The notes under the pieces were generated by a model. The model did not search any database, was not told where the DNA came from, and saw only the letters and a list, made by a program, of their open reading frames with translations. DNA of 64,000 bases from JANQPX01 sp965222015 (GTDB lineage: Bacteria > Pseudomonadota > Alphaproteobacteria > Geminicoccales > Geminicoccaceae): positions 353,449 to 417,448 of the forward strand of contig CBDCTL010000001.1 of assembly GCA_965222015.1 (NCBI GenBank), read 5' to 3'. Position 1 is the stretch's first letter, and each line of letters begins with the position of its first letter. Shown here piece by piece: positions 46,841-54,935 of the stretch. Made by a program: the position numbers and the translations under genes.

Positions 46841-47251
46841 ATGGCGCGCTATGTGGTGTTGATCGATCAAGCGGAAGATGGGGCCTATGGTGTCGTATTC
46901 CCTGATCTTCCGGGATGCACGGCGATGGGCGATACCGTCGAGGAGGCTTTGTTGAATGCGGCCGACGCTGCAACGGAGTGGGCAGCGGAGATTCGCAAAG
47001 ATGGTTCCGTGCCGGCGCCTCGGTCGGCGGCTGAAGTGATCGCTGATCCTGAAACAAAGGAGGCCACCGACGCCGGCGCTGTTTTAGCGCTGGTGCCGCT
47101 CATTCTCGATAGCGGAAAGCCAGCCAAGGCCAATCTCTCAATCGACTCCGGGCTGTTGGATGCGATCGATGAGGCGGCCAAGCGAATAGGGGTGACGCGC
47201 TCAGCCTATCTGGCGGCTGCGGCTCGAAACAAGATCCTGCAAGACGGCTGA
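46841..47251 (+). CDS. hicB: HicB antitoxin
   Basis: A 136-residue two-domain antitoxin. The N-terminal HicB fold 'YVVLIDQAEDGAYGVVFPDL' and 'PGCTAMGDTVEEALLNAADA' covers about residues 4-60. The C-terminal ribbon-helix-helix-like segment 'NLSIDSGLLDAIDEAAKRIG' is near residue 102. The ATG at 46841 follows CAGGAG. The DNA-binding C-terminus and the upstream inverted repeat suggest autoregulation. The pair may stabilise this mobile region. Confidence 0.9.
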   Translation: MARYVVLIDQAEDGAYGVVFPDLPGCTAMGDTVEEALLNAADAATEWAAEIRKDGSVPAPRSAAEVIADPETKEATDAGAVLALVPLILDSGKPAKANLSIDSGLLDAIDEAAKRIGVTRSAYLAAAARNKILQDG

Positions 47252-48151
47252 CAACGCCAAGCTGATTGGCCGGTCATGCCAACATTGAGACAACCGCGGG
47301 TCCGAAATCCGCACCTTTCTGTCCTCCGTTGCTCAAAAGGGAGCGAGTCAAACGGGTAGCGACTGCCATCCGGCCCTCTAGGATCGAAAGGGCAGCTTCG
47401 CCTGGCGGGTCCGGACACGACCGGCAGTCTTGGCTCGGTATGCGGGCTGTCGGCCCCATTGCTGACGGAAGCCCAGGACCGGCCTTCTTCACACCTCGTG
47501 GTGCGACGTGAAGTCGTGCAAGTGATTGTTTTGCGTAGACTTATGGAGGTGACTGCATGAGCTTATGACAAGACCTACCGTTCCTCCGGTAGTAGCTTGG
47601 GGATGCGTGCATGGCTGGTAACGGCTTTGTTCGAAGCCATCCTGGCAATGTACCCCGTCCAAGAGGGAAAAACCGAACCTGCGAAGGTGAGGTGAAGCGG
47701 TGAGCATCACGCGGCTCGGGGGCTGAGCTTGGAAGCAAGGCGAACATATGTGAATCGGTGAGAAACCTCGTCAGTGAAAGCATGCCGAAGATGCTGACAG
47801 GCATGAACCAAAAGGTAGGTGGGTGGTCCTTGGTCTCACGAGCACCAAAGCGAGGACAATAATCCCATCGGGGAAGAGCCGACGCCTAACCTTCCATTGT
47901 CGCTTACACGGAACACGGTAAGCCCGTATGCCCGCCCCCTCCTTGGGAAATTCAGGAAGGGGCAAGGCCAACCGTAAGGAACGCTGATGGGTGTGCGGGT
48001 AGAGGATGTCGGAAAAAGCGAAGGCCATTCTGTAATGGGGCGGATAGGGATTGAAGGGTGACCTGACATCATCCTGTCCGAAAGGGAGCAGACTTCCGAC
48101 GGGTCTCTGGTTGCAAGAGAGTTCGGAGAACCTTCCTTGGAGGACAGGCAA

Positions 48152-49213
48152 ATGACGGCCATCGGCACGGCCATGACTGGTGCGGCCTCCGGCTTTGAGG
48201 AGACCTGGCACGGCATCGACTGGGCCAAGGCGCACCGACAGGTCAGAAGGCTGCAGATGCGTATTGCAAAGGCGGTTCGGGACAAGCGCTGGAACAAGGT
48301 GAAAGCCTTGCAATGGCTCCTGACTCACTCGTTCAGCGGCAAGGCTCTTGCCGTGAAGCGGGTTACGGAAAATCGAGGTAAAAGAACGCCGGGTGTCGAC
48401 GGCGAGACCTGGGACACACTGGCGAAGAAAGCCAAAGCTGTCATGTCGCTCAAGGGGCGGGGTTATCAACCTCGACCCTTGAGACGGGTACGCAAGTATG
48501 GCGGAAAGCTTCTCATCAAACCCGCCAAGAAGAATGTGCAGGCGCACTCGCAAAAAGTCCGGGCGACAATCAAGAACATGAGAACAGCGAAGCAGGAAGA
48601 GGTGATAGCAAAACTCAACCCGATCATCCGAGGATGGGCCAACTATCACCAAAACCAGGTGGCGAAGAAGACCTTTCAAAAGGTCGATAGCCTCACCTGG
48701 AAACAGCTCTGGCGATGGGCATGCCGGCGACACCCCAGCAAATCCAAGACATGGATCAAGAACCGTTACTTTCTCCATGTCGGGACGCGCAGTTGGGTGT
48801 TCGGCACAAAGGTCAAAGGAGATGGTAGCAAGGTCAGGTTCGTGAAGCTGGTGCAAGCCAGCGACACGCCGATCCGACGCCATATCAAGATCAAAGGGGA
48901 AGCAAACCCGTTCGATCCCGACTGGGAACTCTACTTCGAGGAGAGGCTCGACCTAATCATGAAGGATGACCTCAAAGGGAGAAGACGCTTGCTGAGCCTT
49001 TGGCGGACGCAGAAGGGGAGATGTCCGAACTGCTGTGAGCCGATTACGAAGACGACGGGATGGCACGTCCATCACCTTCTTCCAAAGGCTCAAGGCGGTA
49101 TGGACAACCTCGCCAACCTGGTGCTCCTGCATCCAAATTGCCACCGCCAAGCCCATCACCTCGAACGACGAGAACAACCGGCGCCGGTCAAACGGGGCTT
49201 CACAGAGGCTTGA
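48152..49213 (+). CDS. Group II intron protein lacking most of the reverse transcriptase
   Basis: A 353-residue protein against the usual 500 or more. Residues about 1-100 are the RT0/RT1 start ('TENRGKRTPGVDGETWDTLA', 'LKGRGYQPRPLRRV'). The next residues jump to the thumb/maturase part ('RKYGGKLLIKPAKKNVQAHS', 'KLNPIIRGWANYHQNQVAKK'). The polymerase motifs between, including the YADD box, are absent: an in-frame loss of roughly 200 codons at about 48490. The maturase X domain and an HNH endonuclease ('GRCPNCCEPITKTTGWHVHH', 'LVLLHPNCHRQAHH') remain. The ATG at 48152 follows GGAGGACAG. It may still help splicing but cannot copy the intron. Confidence 0.88.
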   Translation: MTAIGTAMTGAASGFEETWHGIDWAKAHRQVRRLQMRIAKAVRDKRWNKVKALQWLLTHSFSGKALAVKRVTENRGKRTPGVDGETWDTLAKKAKAVMSLKGRGYQPRPLRRVRKYGGKLLIKPAKKNVQAHSQKVRATIKNMRTAKQEEVIAKLNPIIRGWANYHQNQVAKKTFQKVDSLTWKQLWRWACRRHPSKSKTWIKNRYFLHVGTRSWVFGTKVKGDGSKVRFVKLVQASDTPIRRHIKIKGEANPFDPDWELYFEERLDLIMKDDLKGRRRLLSLWRTQKGRCPNCCEPITKTTGWHVHHLLPKAQGGMDNLANLVLLHPNCHRQAHHLERREQPAPVKRGFTEA

Positions 49214-49245
49214 GCCGCCCGCCTGGAAACGGGCACAGGCGGTTC
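49212..49245 (+). ncRNA. Group II intron domain V
   Basis: A 34-base hairpin beginning GAGCCG, with a GAAA tetraloop at 49226-49229 and ending CGGTTC, the catalytic core of group II introns. It lies directly after the intron protein gene, overlapping its stop codon, as usual. Confidence 0.85.
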
Positions 49246-50040
49246 TTAGGGGGCCGGGCGATCGTGAGGTCTACCCGGCTACCCGCCCCAAGAGTTGCGT
49301 GCGCCAGGAGACTGGCAAGGAGTAGGTGGTGGAAGTCCACTGCAATGAAGGAGTAGCGATCCACCTACATCGAGAGCACGATCTGGCGCAATTCGGAGAG
49401 ACCGATCGTCATCAGCCATGGACGAACCTCAACGTTTCCCTCCGGTGAAGGACGCGTCTATGCAGCGTTTTGCAGCTGCTCGGCCTTCCAGTGCCATGGC
49501 AGGAGCTCACCGAGCCTTTGAGCGGGATGATCGGCGATGCGTTTGAGGACGTCGACGAGCCAGGCCTGGGGATCGATGTCGTTCAGTTTTGCTGAGCCGA
49601 TGAGCGTGTACATGATGGCCGCTCTGTCGCCACCACGGTCAGAGCCCGCGAACAACCATGACTTTCTTCCTAAGGCCAGCCCTCTGAGCGCCCGTTCGGC
49701 CGAATTATTCGTGAGGCAGACCCTGCCGTCCTCGAGAAAGCGGGCGAAGCTGTCCCAGCGTCTCAGCATGTAGTCGAACGCTTTGGCGACGGGCGCATGC
49801 TTGGAGAGCTTGGCGCGTTCTTCACGCATCCAGGCCTCGAGTTCGGTCATCAAGGGCGCGCTCTTTTCCTTTCTGATTTTCAGACGCTCCTCAGCAGACC
49901 GGCCATTGATCGCGCGCTCGATGTCAAACAGGACGTCGATCCGCTTGACCGCCTCCAGCGCCATGGGCGAGATCTGGAGCTGTTTTTTGCTTCGAGCCTG
50001 TTTCCTGAGATCGGCGAGCTCGAAAAATTGCCTGCGGCTG

Positions 50041-50119
50041 CCCCGCCTGCAGGAGCGCAGCTCCGAAGGTCGGGCATGGCAGGCCGGATCTTCGCCGCGA
50101 TGTGGCTGCAGACCGGGAT
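50041..50119 (-). repeat. Palindromic element, copy C (79 bases), in IS66 tnpC
   Basis: Same ends and inner arms as copies A and B (TCCCGGTCTGCAG ... CTGCAGGCGGG, minus strand), but a more diverged loop. CTG flanks both sides (50038-50040, 50120-50122), a likely 3-base target duplication. The net addition of 82 bases breaks the tnpC frame. Confidence 0.82.
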
Positions 50120-50388
50120 CTGTGCGCCCAACAAAGCGCCGGCGTGATTGGTCCCGGCTCACGCCCGGGATCGAGCAGCGGGTTGAAACCCGAATAGGCG
50201 TCGGCTTGGAGTACACCGGCGAAGTCGGCCAGATGTCGGGTTGGATGCTCGCCCTTGCGGTTGCGCGAATAGTGGAACAACACCGCCGGCGGATCAGAAC
50301 CGCCGAAGGGCCGGTCGTCGCGGACATAGGCCCAGGCCGTTGCCTTCTTGCATTGGCCCCTGGCCAGCACCCGGATCGGGGTGTCATC

Positions 50389-50465
50389 CCCGCCTGCAGG
50401 CCTGGAAGGCCGAAGGTCGGGCCCGCCATGCCGGATCTTCGGGGCTTCGCCCCTGCAGACCGGGA
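50389..50465 (-). repeat. Palindromic element, copy B (77 bases), in IS66 tnpC
   Basis: On the minus strand it starts TCCCGGTCTGCAGG and ends CTGCAGGCGGG, with arms CCCCGAAGATCCGGC and GACCTTCGG. GATG (CATC on the plus strand) flanks both sides at 50385-50388 and 50466-50469. Element plus flank is 81 bases, adding 27 codons in frame ('VPVCRGEAPKIRHGGPDLRP' and following). Much of it is identical to copy A, 4.6 kb away in a different IS family. Confidence 0.88.
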
Positions 50466-51276
50466 CATCGGCATGCAGCCGATCGGCCTCGAGCACGTGG
50501 GCTTCGATCAGATCGACCAGCGGTCGGAGCACCACCGTGCAGGCGCCGACCAGGTCGGCCAGGGTCGACAGGCTGAGATCGACGCCTTCCCTGGCGTAGC
50601 GCTCGCTCTGGCGATTGAGCGGTTGATGCACGCCATATTTCTCGAACAGGATCATCGCCAAGAGGCTCGGGCCGGCGAAGCCGCGCGGGATCACATGGAA
50701 AGGTGCGGGCGGCTGCGAGATGCTCCCGCAATGCCGGCAGGTGAACTTCTCCCGGACATATTGGATCACCTTCCACTGCCGGGGGATCACTTCCAGCGTC
50801 TCGGTCACGTCCTCGCCGAGCTTGGCGAGCTTGTCCGATCCGCAGCCATCGCACGACGTCGGGCCCGGGATCACCACCCGCTCGCGCGGCAGATGCTCGG
50901 GGAAAGGTTTCTTCGATGGCTTCCTGCGCGTGAAGGCCTTGACCTCGGTCGTCTCGGCCGCCGCCATCTCGGCTTCGAGCTCGTCCTCGGTCGCGCTGGC
51001 CTCAAGCTCTTCAAGCTCAAGCTCCATCTGATCGAGAAGCCTGGCCTTCCTCTCGGAACGCTGACCATAGAGGTCTCGACGGAGCTTCTCGATCTGCAGT
51101 TTCAGCGACGCGATCAGGGCATCGATGCTCGAAACCCTGGCCTCGGCGGCAAGACGCGCCGCGCGCTCGGCAGCGAGCGCGGCCTTCAGGGCCTCGATGT
51201 CATCCGGCGTTCCGACCATGGCCTGGAGAACAGCACATCCGGCCGGCTTTGTGGCCCCCTTCGGACTCCAGGTGAG

Positions 51277-51624
51277 TCAACCGGCCGCAGCTGGCCGCCA
51301 GGTGTGCTGCGGGTGACGCCAATCTATCCCTTCAAGCAAATAGCCAAGCTGAGCCGCCGAAATCGAAACCACCCCGTCGGCCGGCGACGGCCAGACAAAA
51401 CGGCCGCGCTCCAGCCGCTTGGCATAGAGCGACAAGCCAAGCCCATCATGCCAAAGCACTTTGATGAAATCGCCGCGACGACCTCGGAAGACATACAAAT
51501 CGCCCGCGTGCGGATTGCGGCCGAGCGCCTCCTGCACCTGCAGCGACAGGCCGGGCATGCCGCGGCGCATATCAGTGACGCCCGTCGACAGGTACACGCG
51601 ATAACTGGAGGGTACCGGGATCAT
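51277..51624 (-). CDS. tnpB: IS66 accessory protein TnpB
   Basis: A 115-residue TnpB with the family pattern 'VYLSTGVTDMRRGMPGLSLQ' and 'DLYVFRGRRGDFIKVLWHDG' (conserved FR.R...K.L.WDG region) and 'GRFVWPSPADG'. It is needed for IS66 transposition; its role is not well defined. It overlaps tnpA by ATGA and is intact. Confidence 0.93.
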   Translation of the reverse strand: MIPVPSSYRVYLSTGVTDMRRGMPGLSLQVQEALGRNPHAGDLYVFRGRRGDFIKVLWHDGLGLSLYAKRLERGRFVWPSPADGVVSISAAQLGYLLEGIDWRHPQHTWRPAAAG

Positions 51625-52043
51625 CGCCGATCCAATACCTCGAGAACCCGGGCCAGGGCGCCGGCATCGACATCGGCGTCGACAATCACCCGGCCGCCAT
51701 GCCTGGTGACGATCTCCATCCGGCCGATAGGCGTCGAGGAGCCGTCATCATCATCGTCATCAGGATCATCGTCTCGCGTAATGATCGCAGGCACCAGATC
51801 CGGTTCGTCCGACGCCATCCCTATCAGGCCTTGCCGAAACGCCTTCCGCCATCGGAACAGAAGCGACTGCGAAATGTCGTGGCGGCGTGCCGTCGCCGAG
51901 GCTTGGCGATGACCCCGATAACTCTCCTCGACAATCCGAAGCTTCTCCTCGAAGCTCCAGCGACGTCGTCGACCGGTGTTCACCACCTCCAGCCGGCAGA
52001 CTTGGGCACTGTGACTATCCATAGGCATAGCCACAGTCAGCAA
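51621..52043 (-). CDS. tnpA: IS66 accessory protein TnpA
   Basis: A 140-residue IS66 orf1 protein with a helix-turn-helix: 'RRRRWSFEEKLRIVEESYRG' near residue 25 and 'TARRHDISQSLLFRWRKAFR' near residue 55, followed by an acidic DDDPDDDDDDGSS stretch near residue 96. It probably binds the IS ends. Intact and coupled to tnpB. Confidence 0.92.
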   Translation of the reverse strand: MLTVAMPMDSHSAQVCRLEVVNTGRRRRWSFEEKLRIVEESYRGHRQASATARRHDISQSLLFRWRKAFRQGLIGMASDEPDLVPAIITRDDDPDDDDDDGSSTPIGRMEIVTRHGGRVIVDADVDAGALARVLEVLDRR

Positions 52044-52282
52044 CAGAATGCGCGAGATCGTTAGGCGGTTCTCACCGGATGCCTACACTTCAGGTAACTA
52101 TCGCGTTGGATCAGTCGCAAATTGCGTCCCACATTCACGCTGGCGATCACAATGTTGATTTGATCGGCCCTCTCACCCGCTATACGCCCGGTCGCCGGAT
52201 GAATGCCTTGCGGATTGGTACCTATATGGTACCTGCTCAACGCCAAACTTCTCGAAAAATCCACCTAACCCATTGAAAAGAT

Positions 52283-52327
52283 TGGTGGGCGCACAAGGAC
52301 TCGAACCTTGGACCCGCTGATTAAGAG
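52283..52327 (-). repeat. attR-like 3' fragment of tRNA-Lys(CTT)
   Basis: Read on the minus strand, the 45 bases begin CTCTTAATCAGCGGG (anticodon loop with CTT), continue through a T-arm with GGTTCGAGTCC and end TGCGCCCACCA. The 5' half of the tRNA is absent on the other side. A 3' tRNA fragment next to an integrase gene is the usual mark of an integrated element's att site. The CCA end points away from the integrase, so the element lies to the right and the intact tRNA should be at its far end. Confidence 0.87.
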
Positions 52328-52519
52328 GAAGCGACTAAACAAAATCTCGAAGAATCCTGGCGAGTCCTTGAGTGATCTTAGGTTATCATTTATCCATATT
52401 TTTCAGTAATTTATGCCACGCTACCCACTGATGCGCGCTGTTAGCAGTTGCCCTATGTGGTCATGAGAATCCATAATAGTTGTTGCCCATGTGTTGCCCA
52501 GCTCGAATTGGGAAACCCA

Positions 52520-53683
52520 ATGAGACTGACCAAATCCGCCGTTGCCAAGCTCGATGTGCCGCCAGGGCGTGCGGAGGTGACCTACTATGATGATGACCTC
52601 CGCGGCTTCGGTGTGCGCGCCCGCCGTGGCGGAAAGCGTTCCTGGGTCGCCGTCTATCGCATCGGCAACAAGGTGCGTCGTGTGACGATCGGCGACGCGA
52701 CGGTCGTTGGTCCCGAAGAGGCGCGAGCGAAAGCGCGAAAGGTTCTGGCGAGCGCAGATCTTGGTGAGGATGTACAAGCGAAGCGCAAGGAGGAGAAAGC
52801 CAAGGCAGCGACGACATTTGGCATCGTGGTCGATCAGTACATCAAGCATTACGTCGAACGAAGGCAGCGACCGAAAACTCAACACGAGACCAAGCGCTAC
52901 CTGCGAACCAATTGGAAGGGGCTGGATGATCTGCCACTTCATCAGATCGCACGAAGAGATGTTGCGGCCATCCTCGCCGACATCGTAGCTGACAATGGCG
53001 CGATCTCGGCCAACCGTGCGCGTATAGCCCTTCATGGTTTCTTTGTATGGGCCATGCAGCAGGGCATTGCCGAGGCCAATCCGGTTGCCGGTACCGCTGC
53101 GCCAGCCGCCGAGCGCAAGCGCGATAGAACGCTATCGAATGGCGAAATCCGGGTGATCTGGACAGCAACTGAAACCCCTGGAGATTTCAATGCTATTGTC
53201 CGCCTTTTGCTGCTGACCGGCCAACGGCGCGAAGAGGTTGGTGGCATGCGCTGGAGTGAACTGGATCTGGAAAAGACGCTTTGGTCGCTACCAGCAGATC
53301 GGACCAAGAATAGCCAGATGCACGATGTGCCTCTTTCCAACGCGGTCTTGCAGATTCTGAGCAGGCATCCGCATCGGGTTGATCGTGATCTGGTTTTCGG
53401 CAAGGGCAAGGGATCATTTGCAGGATGGTCCAAGGCCAAGGCGCGGCTCGATGATGATACTGGCGTGACTGATTGGCGGCTCCATGATCTTCGCAGGACG
53501 GCGGTCACGGGGATGGCGGAAATCGGCATCCAGCCGCATGTCATCGAAGCGATCGTCAATCACTCCAGTGGCCATAAGGCGGGTGTCGCAGGAATTTACA
53601 ATCGAGCAACCTACGCTCAGGAGAAAAGATCAGGACTTGAAAGATGGGCGGAATATATTCGCTCAATTGTTAGCAGTGGCTGA
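52520..53683 (+). CDS. int: Tyrosine-type integrase (P4-like)
   Basis: A 387-residue site-specific recombinase. An N-terminal DUF4102-like arm-binding domain ('YYDDDLRGFGVRARRGGKRS', residues about 18-37) and a core-binding domain precede the catalytic domain. Active-site residues are Arg in 'LLLTGQRREEVGG' near residue 235, HxxR in 'LHDLRRTAVTGMAEIG' near residue 325 and the nucleophile Tyr in 'AGVAGIYNRATYAQE' near residue 360. The ATG at 52520 is preferred over 52448 because it begins at the family start (MRLTKSAVAKL). It lies 193 bases from the tRNA-Lys att fragment. Confidence 0.93.
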   Translation: MRLTKSAVAKLDVPPGRAEVTYYDDDLRGFGVRARRGGKRSWVAVYRIGNKVRRVTIGDATVVGPEEARAKARKVLASADLGEDVQAKRKEEKAKAATTFGIVVDQYIKHYVERRQRPKTQHETKRYLRTNWKGLDDLPLHQIARRDVAAILADIVADNGAISANRARIALHGFFVWAMQQGIAEANPVAGTAAPAAERKRDRTLSNGEIRVIWTATETPGDFNAIVRLLLLTGQRREEVGGMRWSELDLEKTLWSLPADRTKNSQMHDVPLSNAVLQILSRHPHRVDRDLVFGKGKGSFAGWSKAKARLDDDTGVTDWRLHDLRRTAVTGMAEIGIQPHVIEAIVNHSSGHKAGVAGIYNRATYAQEKRSGLERWAEYIRSIVSSG

Positions 53684-53758
53684 TCGAGGCGACTTCTGCG
53701 AAGCGCGCGCATCAATGACGTGGTCTTACCTCTCTTTGATGTTCAAAGCCGCACATCA

Positions 53759-54106
53759 TCAATCTGTCTCTTCGTCGAGCATGGATTTTACGGCTTGAAG
53801 CAAAGCGGGGAGTTGGCTTTCGAGGACGCCCCAAACCAAGCGATCATCAACCGTCGCATAGCCGTGTATCAGGATATTTCGAAACGCGACGACTCTGGCC
53901 AAGTCAGGGATTCGCCTGGCCCTATCAGGCTCGCGTTTCGAAAGCTGATTTAACGCTTCCCCGATAATCTCGAACTGACGTTCGACCGCTGCCCGAAGCA
54001 TCTCGTCCTTCAAATAATCGTCGAAAGACCGGCCGGATGTGAAACGATTGATCCGCTCGGCAGACTCCTGCACGTCCCAGAGATATTTCTTGGCATCATG
54101 CGACAT
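53759..54106 (-). CDS. hepT: HepT-like ribonuclease toxin
   Basis: A 115-residue all-helical DUF86 protein with the catalytic R-x4-H-x-Y motif as RNILIHGY near residue 80. 'MSHDAKKYLWDVQESAERIN' at the start and 'FEIIGEALNQLSKREPD' are typical. The start at 54106 gives the family N-terminus and overlaps the upstream mntA gene by 11 bases. HepT is a HEPN ribonuclease whose active-site tyrosine is AMPylated by MntA. Confidence 0.9.
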   Translation of the reverse strand: MSHDAKKYLWDVQESAERINRFTSGRSFDDYLKDEMLRAAVERQFEIIGEALNQLSKREPDRARRIPDLARVVAFRNILIHGYATVDDRLVWGVLESQLPALLQAVKSMLDEETD

Positions 54107-54437
54107 AGAGATGGTATCGCTCTGCCTCGACACGCCGCATCAGATGCGGATTCTTCAGACCGGCGTTTGTCAAAAGGTCGACTGGACGGCCGAACATTTC
54201 CACCAATCCTTCACGTAGATCAAAGTATGCCCGGGCATAGGCCGCAGGCTTCATATCCTCAAAGAGGACGAGAAAATCCAGATCCGACCGCTGGGGATCG
54301 AATTCGCTGGTCGTTGCAGAGCCGAAGAGGTCGAGCTGCTTGACGTTGCAGCGTTGGCAAAGCTGCACCAGACGTTCGCCCTGATCCGACAAGCGGAGTC
54401 TGGCTGCAACGTCGATCGTTGCATACCTTTCAGTCAT
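54096..54437 (-). CDS. mntA: MntA-like nucleotidyltransferase antitoxin
   Basis: A 113-residue minimal nucleotidyltransferase with the GSX10DXD motif in 'DLFGSATTSEFDPQRSDLDF' near residues 36-55. 'DLREGLVEMFGRPVDLLT' follows. In characterised systems MntA transfers AMP to HepT to inactivate it. Its position just inside the mobile element suggests a stabilisation or defence module. Confidence 0.9.
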   Translation of the reverse strand: MTERYATIDVAARLRLSDQGERLVQLCQRCNVKQLDLFGSATTSEFDPQRSDLDFLVLFEDMKPAAYARAYFDLREGLVEMFGRPVDLLTNAGLKNPHLMRRVEAERYHLYVA

Positions 54438-54653
54438 CTAGATCAACCTTCACATTTTTGGCGCGAAGCATTCACTGCAGCTCGATAAAGCTTATAGCAA
54501 ATCTAGATCCGAATGCTCCATCAGCAATTTGCGCAGTGCTGGCTGCTTGCGAGAATGATGAAGGACATGGATAATTTTTCTGCTTTATATCAACAAATTA
54601 ACCGGCAAAGTTGTGCTTTCATGCTAATGCAACAGCATGGCCAAAATGCAATC

Positions 54654-54875
54654 TCACACCCCTTCCGACCTTGAGGATCGGCGATCGAGCCAGGACAGCA
54701 GATCACCGACACGATAGCCAATTCGCCGCACACCAAGCTGCACGAAGCGTGGCCCCTGCTCATTCTTCCGCAGCCGCCGGAAATGCACGACGGACAAGCC
54801 GCAATAGCGCGCGGCCTCGGTTTCGGTGATCACGCGATGCTCGAGAGGAAAATCAAGGACATCAAGCTCGGTCAT
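54654..54875 (-). CDS. AlpA-like helix-turn-helix protein, possible excisionase
   Basis: A 73-residue protein with a MerR-like helix-turn-helix of the AlpA/excisionase type ('VITETEAARYCGLSVVHFRR', residues 15-34, then 'GPRFVQLGVRRIGYRVGDLL'). Such proteins often direct excision of integrated elements or activate int. The gap 54438-54653 upstream of it holds no gene. It precedes none of the tra genes directly, being downstream of traN in the same direction (60-base gap). Confidence 0.8.
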   Translation of the reverse strand: MTELDVLDFPLEHRVITETEAARYCGLSVVHFRRLRKNEQGPRFVQLGVRRIGYRVGDLLSWLDRRSSRSEGV

Positions 54876-54935
54876 GGCGTTCGCTCCACTCTGACATTGG
54901 TGTGCGTTTCAGTAGCGCTCGGATCGTCATGCTGG

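Larger units (their letters stand above)
47501..49285 (+). mobile_element. Group II intron with internally deleted protein gene
   Basis: The 5' boundary GTGCGACG at 47501 matches the GUGYG consensus. About 650 bases of structured, non-coding sequence (domains I-IV) precede the intron protein. The 3' end has a canonical domain V (49212-49245) and a domain VI-like stem with a bulged A near 49272. The 3' end at about 49285 is approximate. The intron lies between hicB and the IS66 element. Splicing RNA parts look complete, but the protein has lost its polymerase active site. Confidence 0.85.
49458..51219 (-). pseudogene. tnpC: IS66 transposase TnpC, interrupted by two palindromic elements
   Basis: From ATG 51219 a coiled-coil N-terminus leads to a zinc-binding cluster ('FTCRHCGSISQPPAPFHVIP') and 'LHAD', where copy B adds 27 codons in frame before 'DTPIRVL'. 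After 'PALCWAH' copy C (50041-50119) shifts the frame. The rest, 'RRQFFELADLRKQARSKKQL' to 'NNSAERALRGLALGRKSWLF', is in the next frame and ends at 49458. The gene is 1762 bases; removing 81 and 82 inserted bases leaves 1599, exactly 533 codons, the normal size for TnpC. Confidence 0.92.
49434..52086. mobile_element. IS66-family insertion sequence
   Basis: Contains leftward tnpA, tnpB and tnpC in the IS66 order. The ends are proposed from imperfect inverted repeats: GTTTCCCTCCGGTGAAGG at the left and the complement of GTAGGCATCCGGTGAGAA at the right. The 8 bases outside, ACCTCAAC and ACTTCAGG, match at 5 positions and may be a decayed target duplication. tnpC is disabled by two palindromic elements. 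Confidence 0.8.

Noticed and set aside
49783..51912. 709-codon plus-strand frame opposite the IS66 genes
   Set aside because: Shadow frame that crosses three transposition genes and the inserted palindromes.
52283..52327. Complete tRNA-Lys gene
   Set aside because: Only the 3' half from the anticodon loop to CCA is present; the D-arm and 5' acceptor strand are missing.
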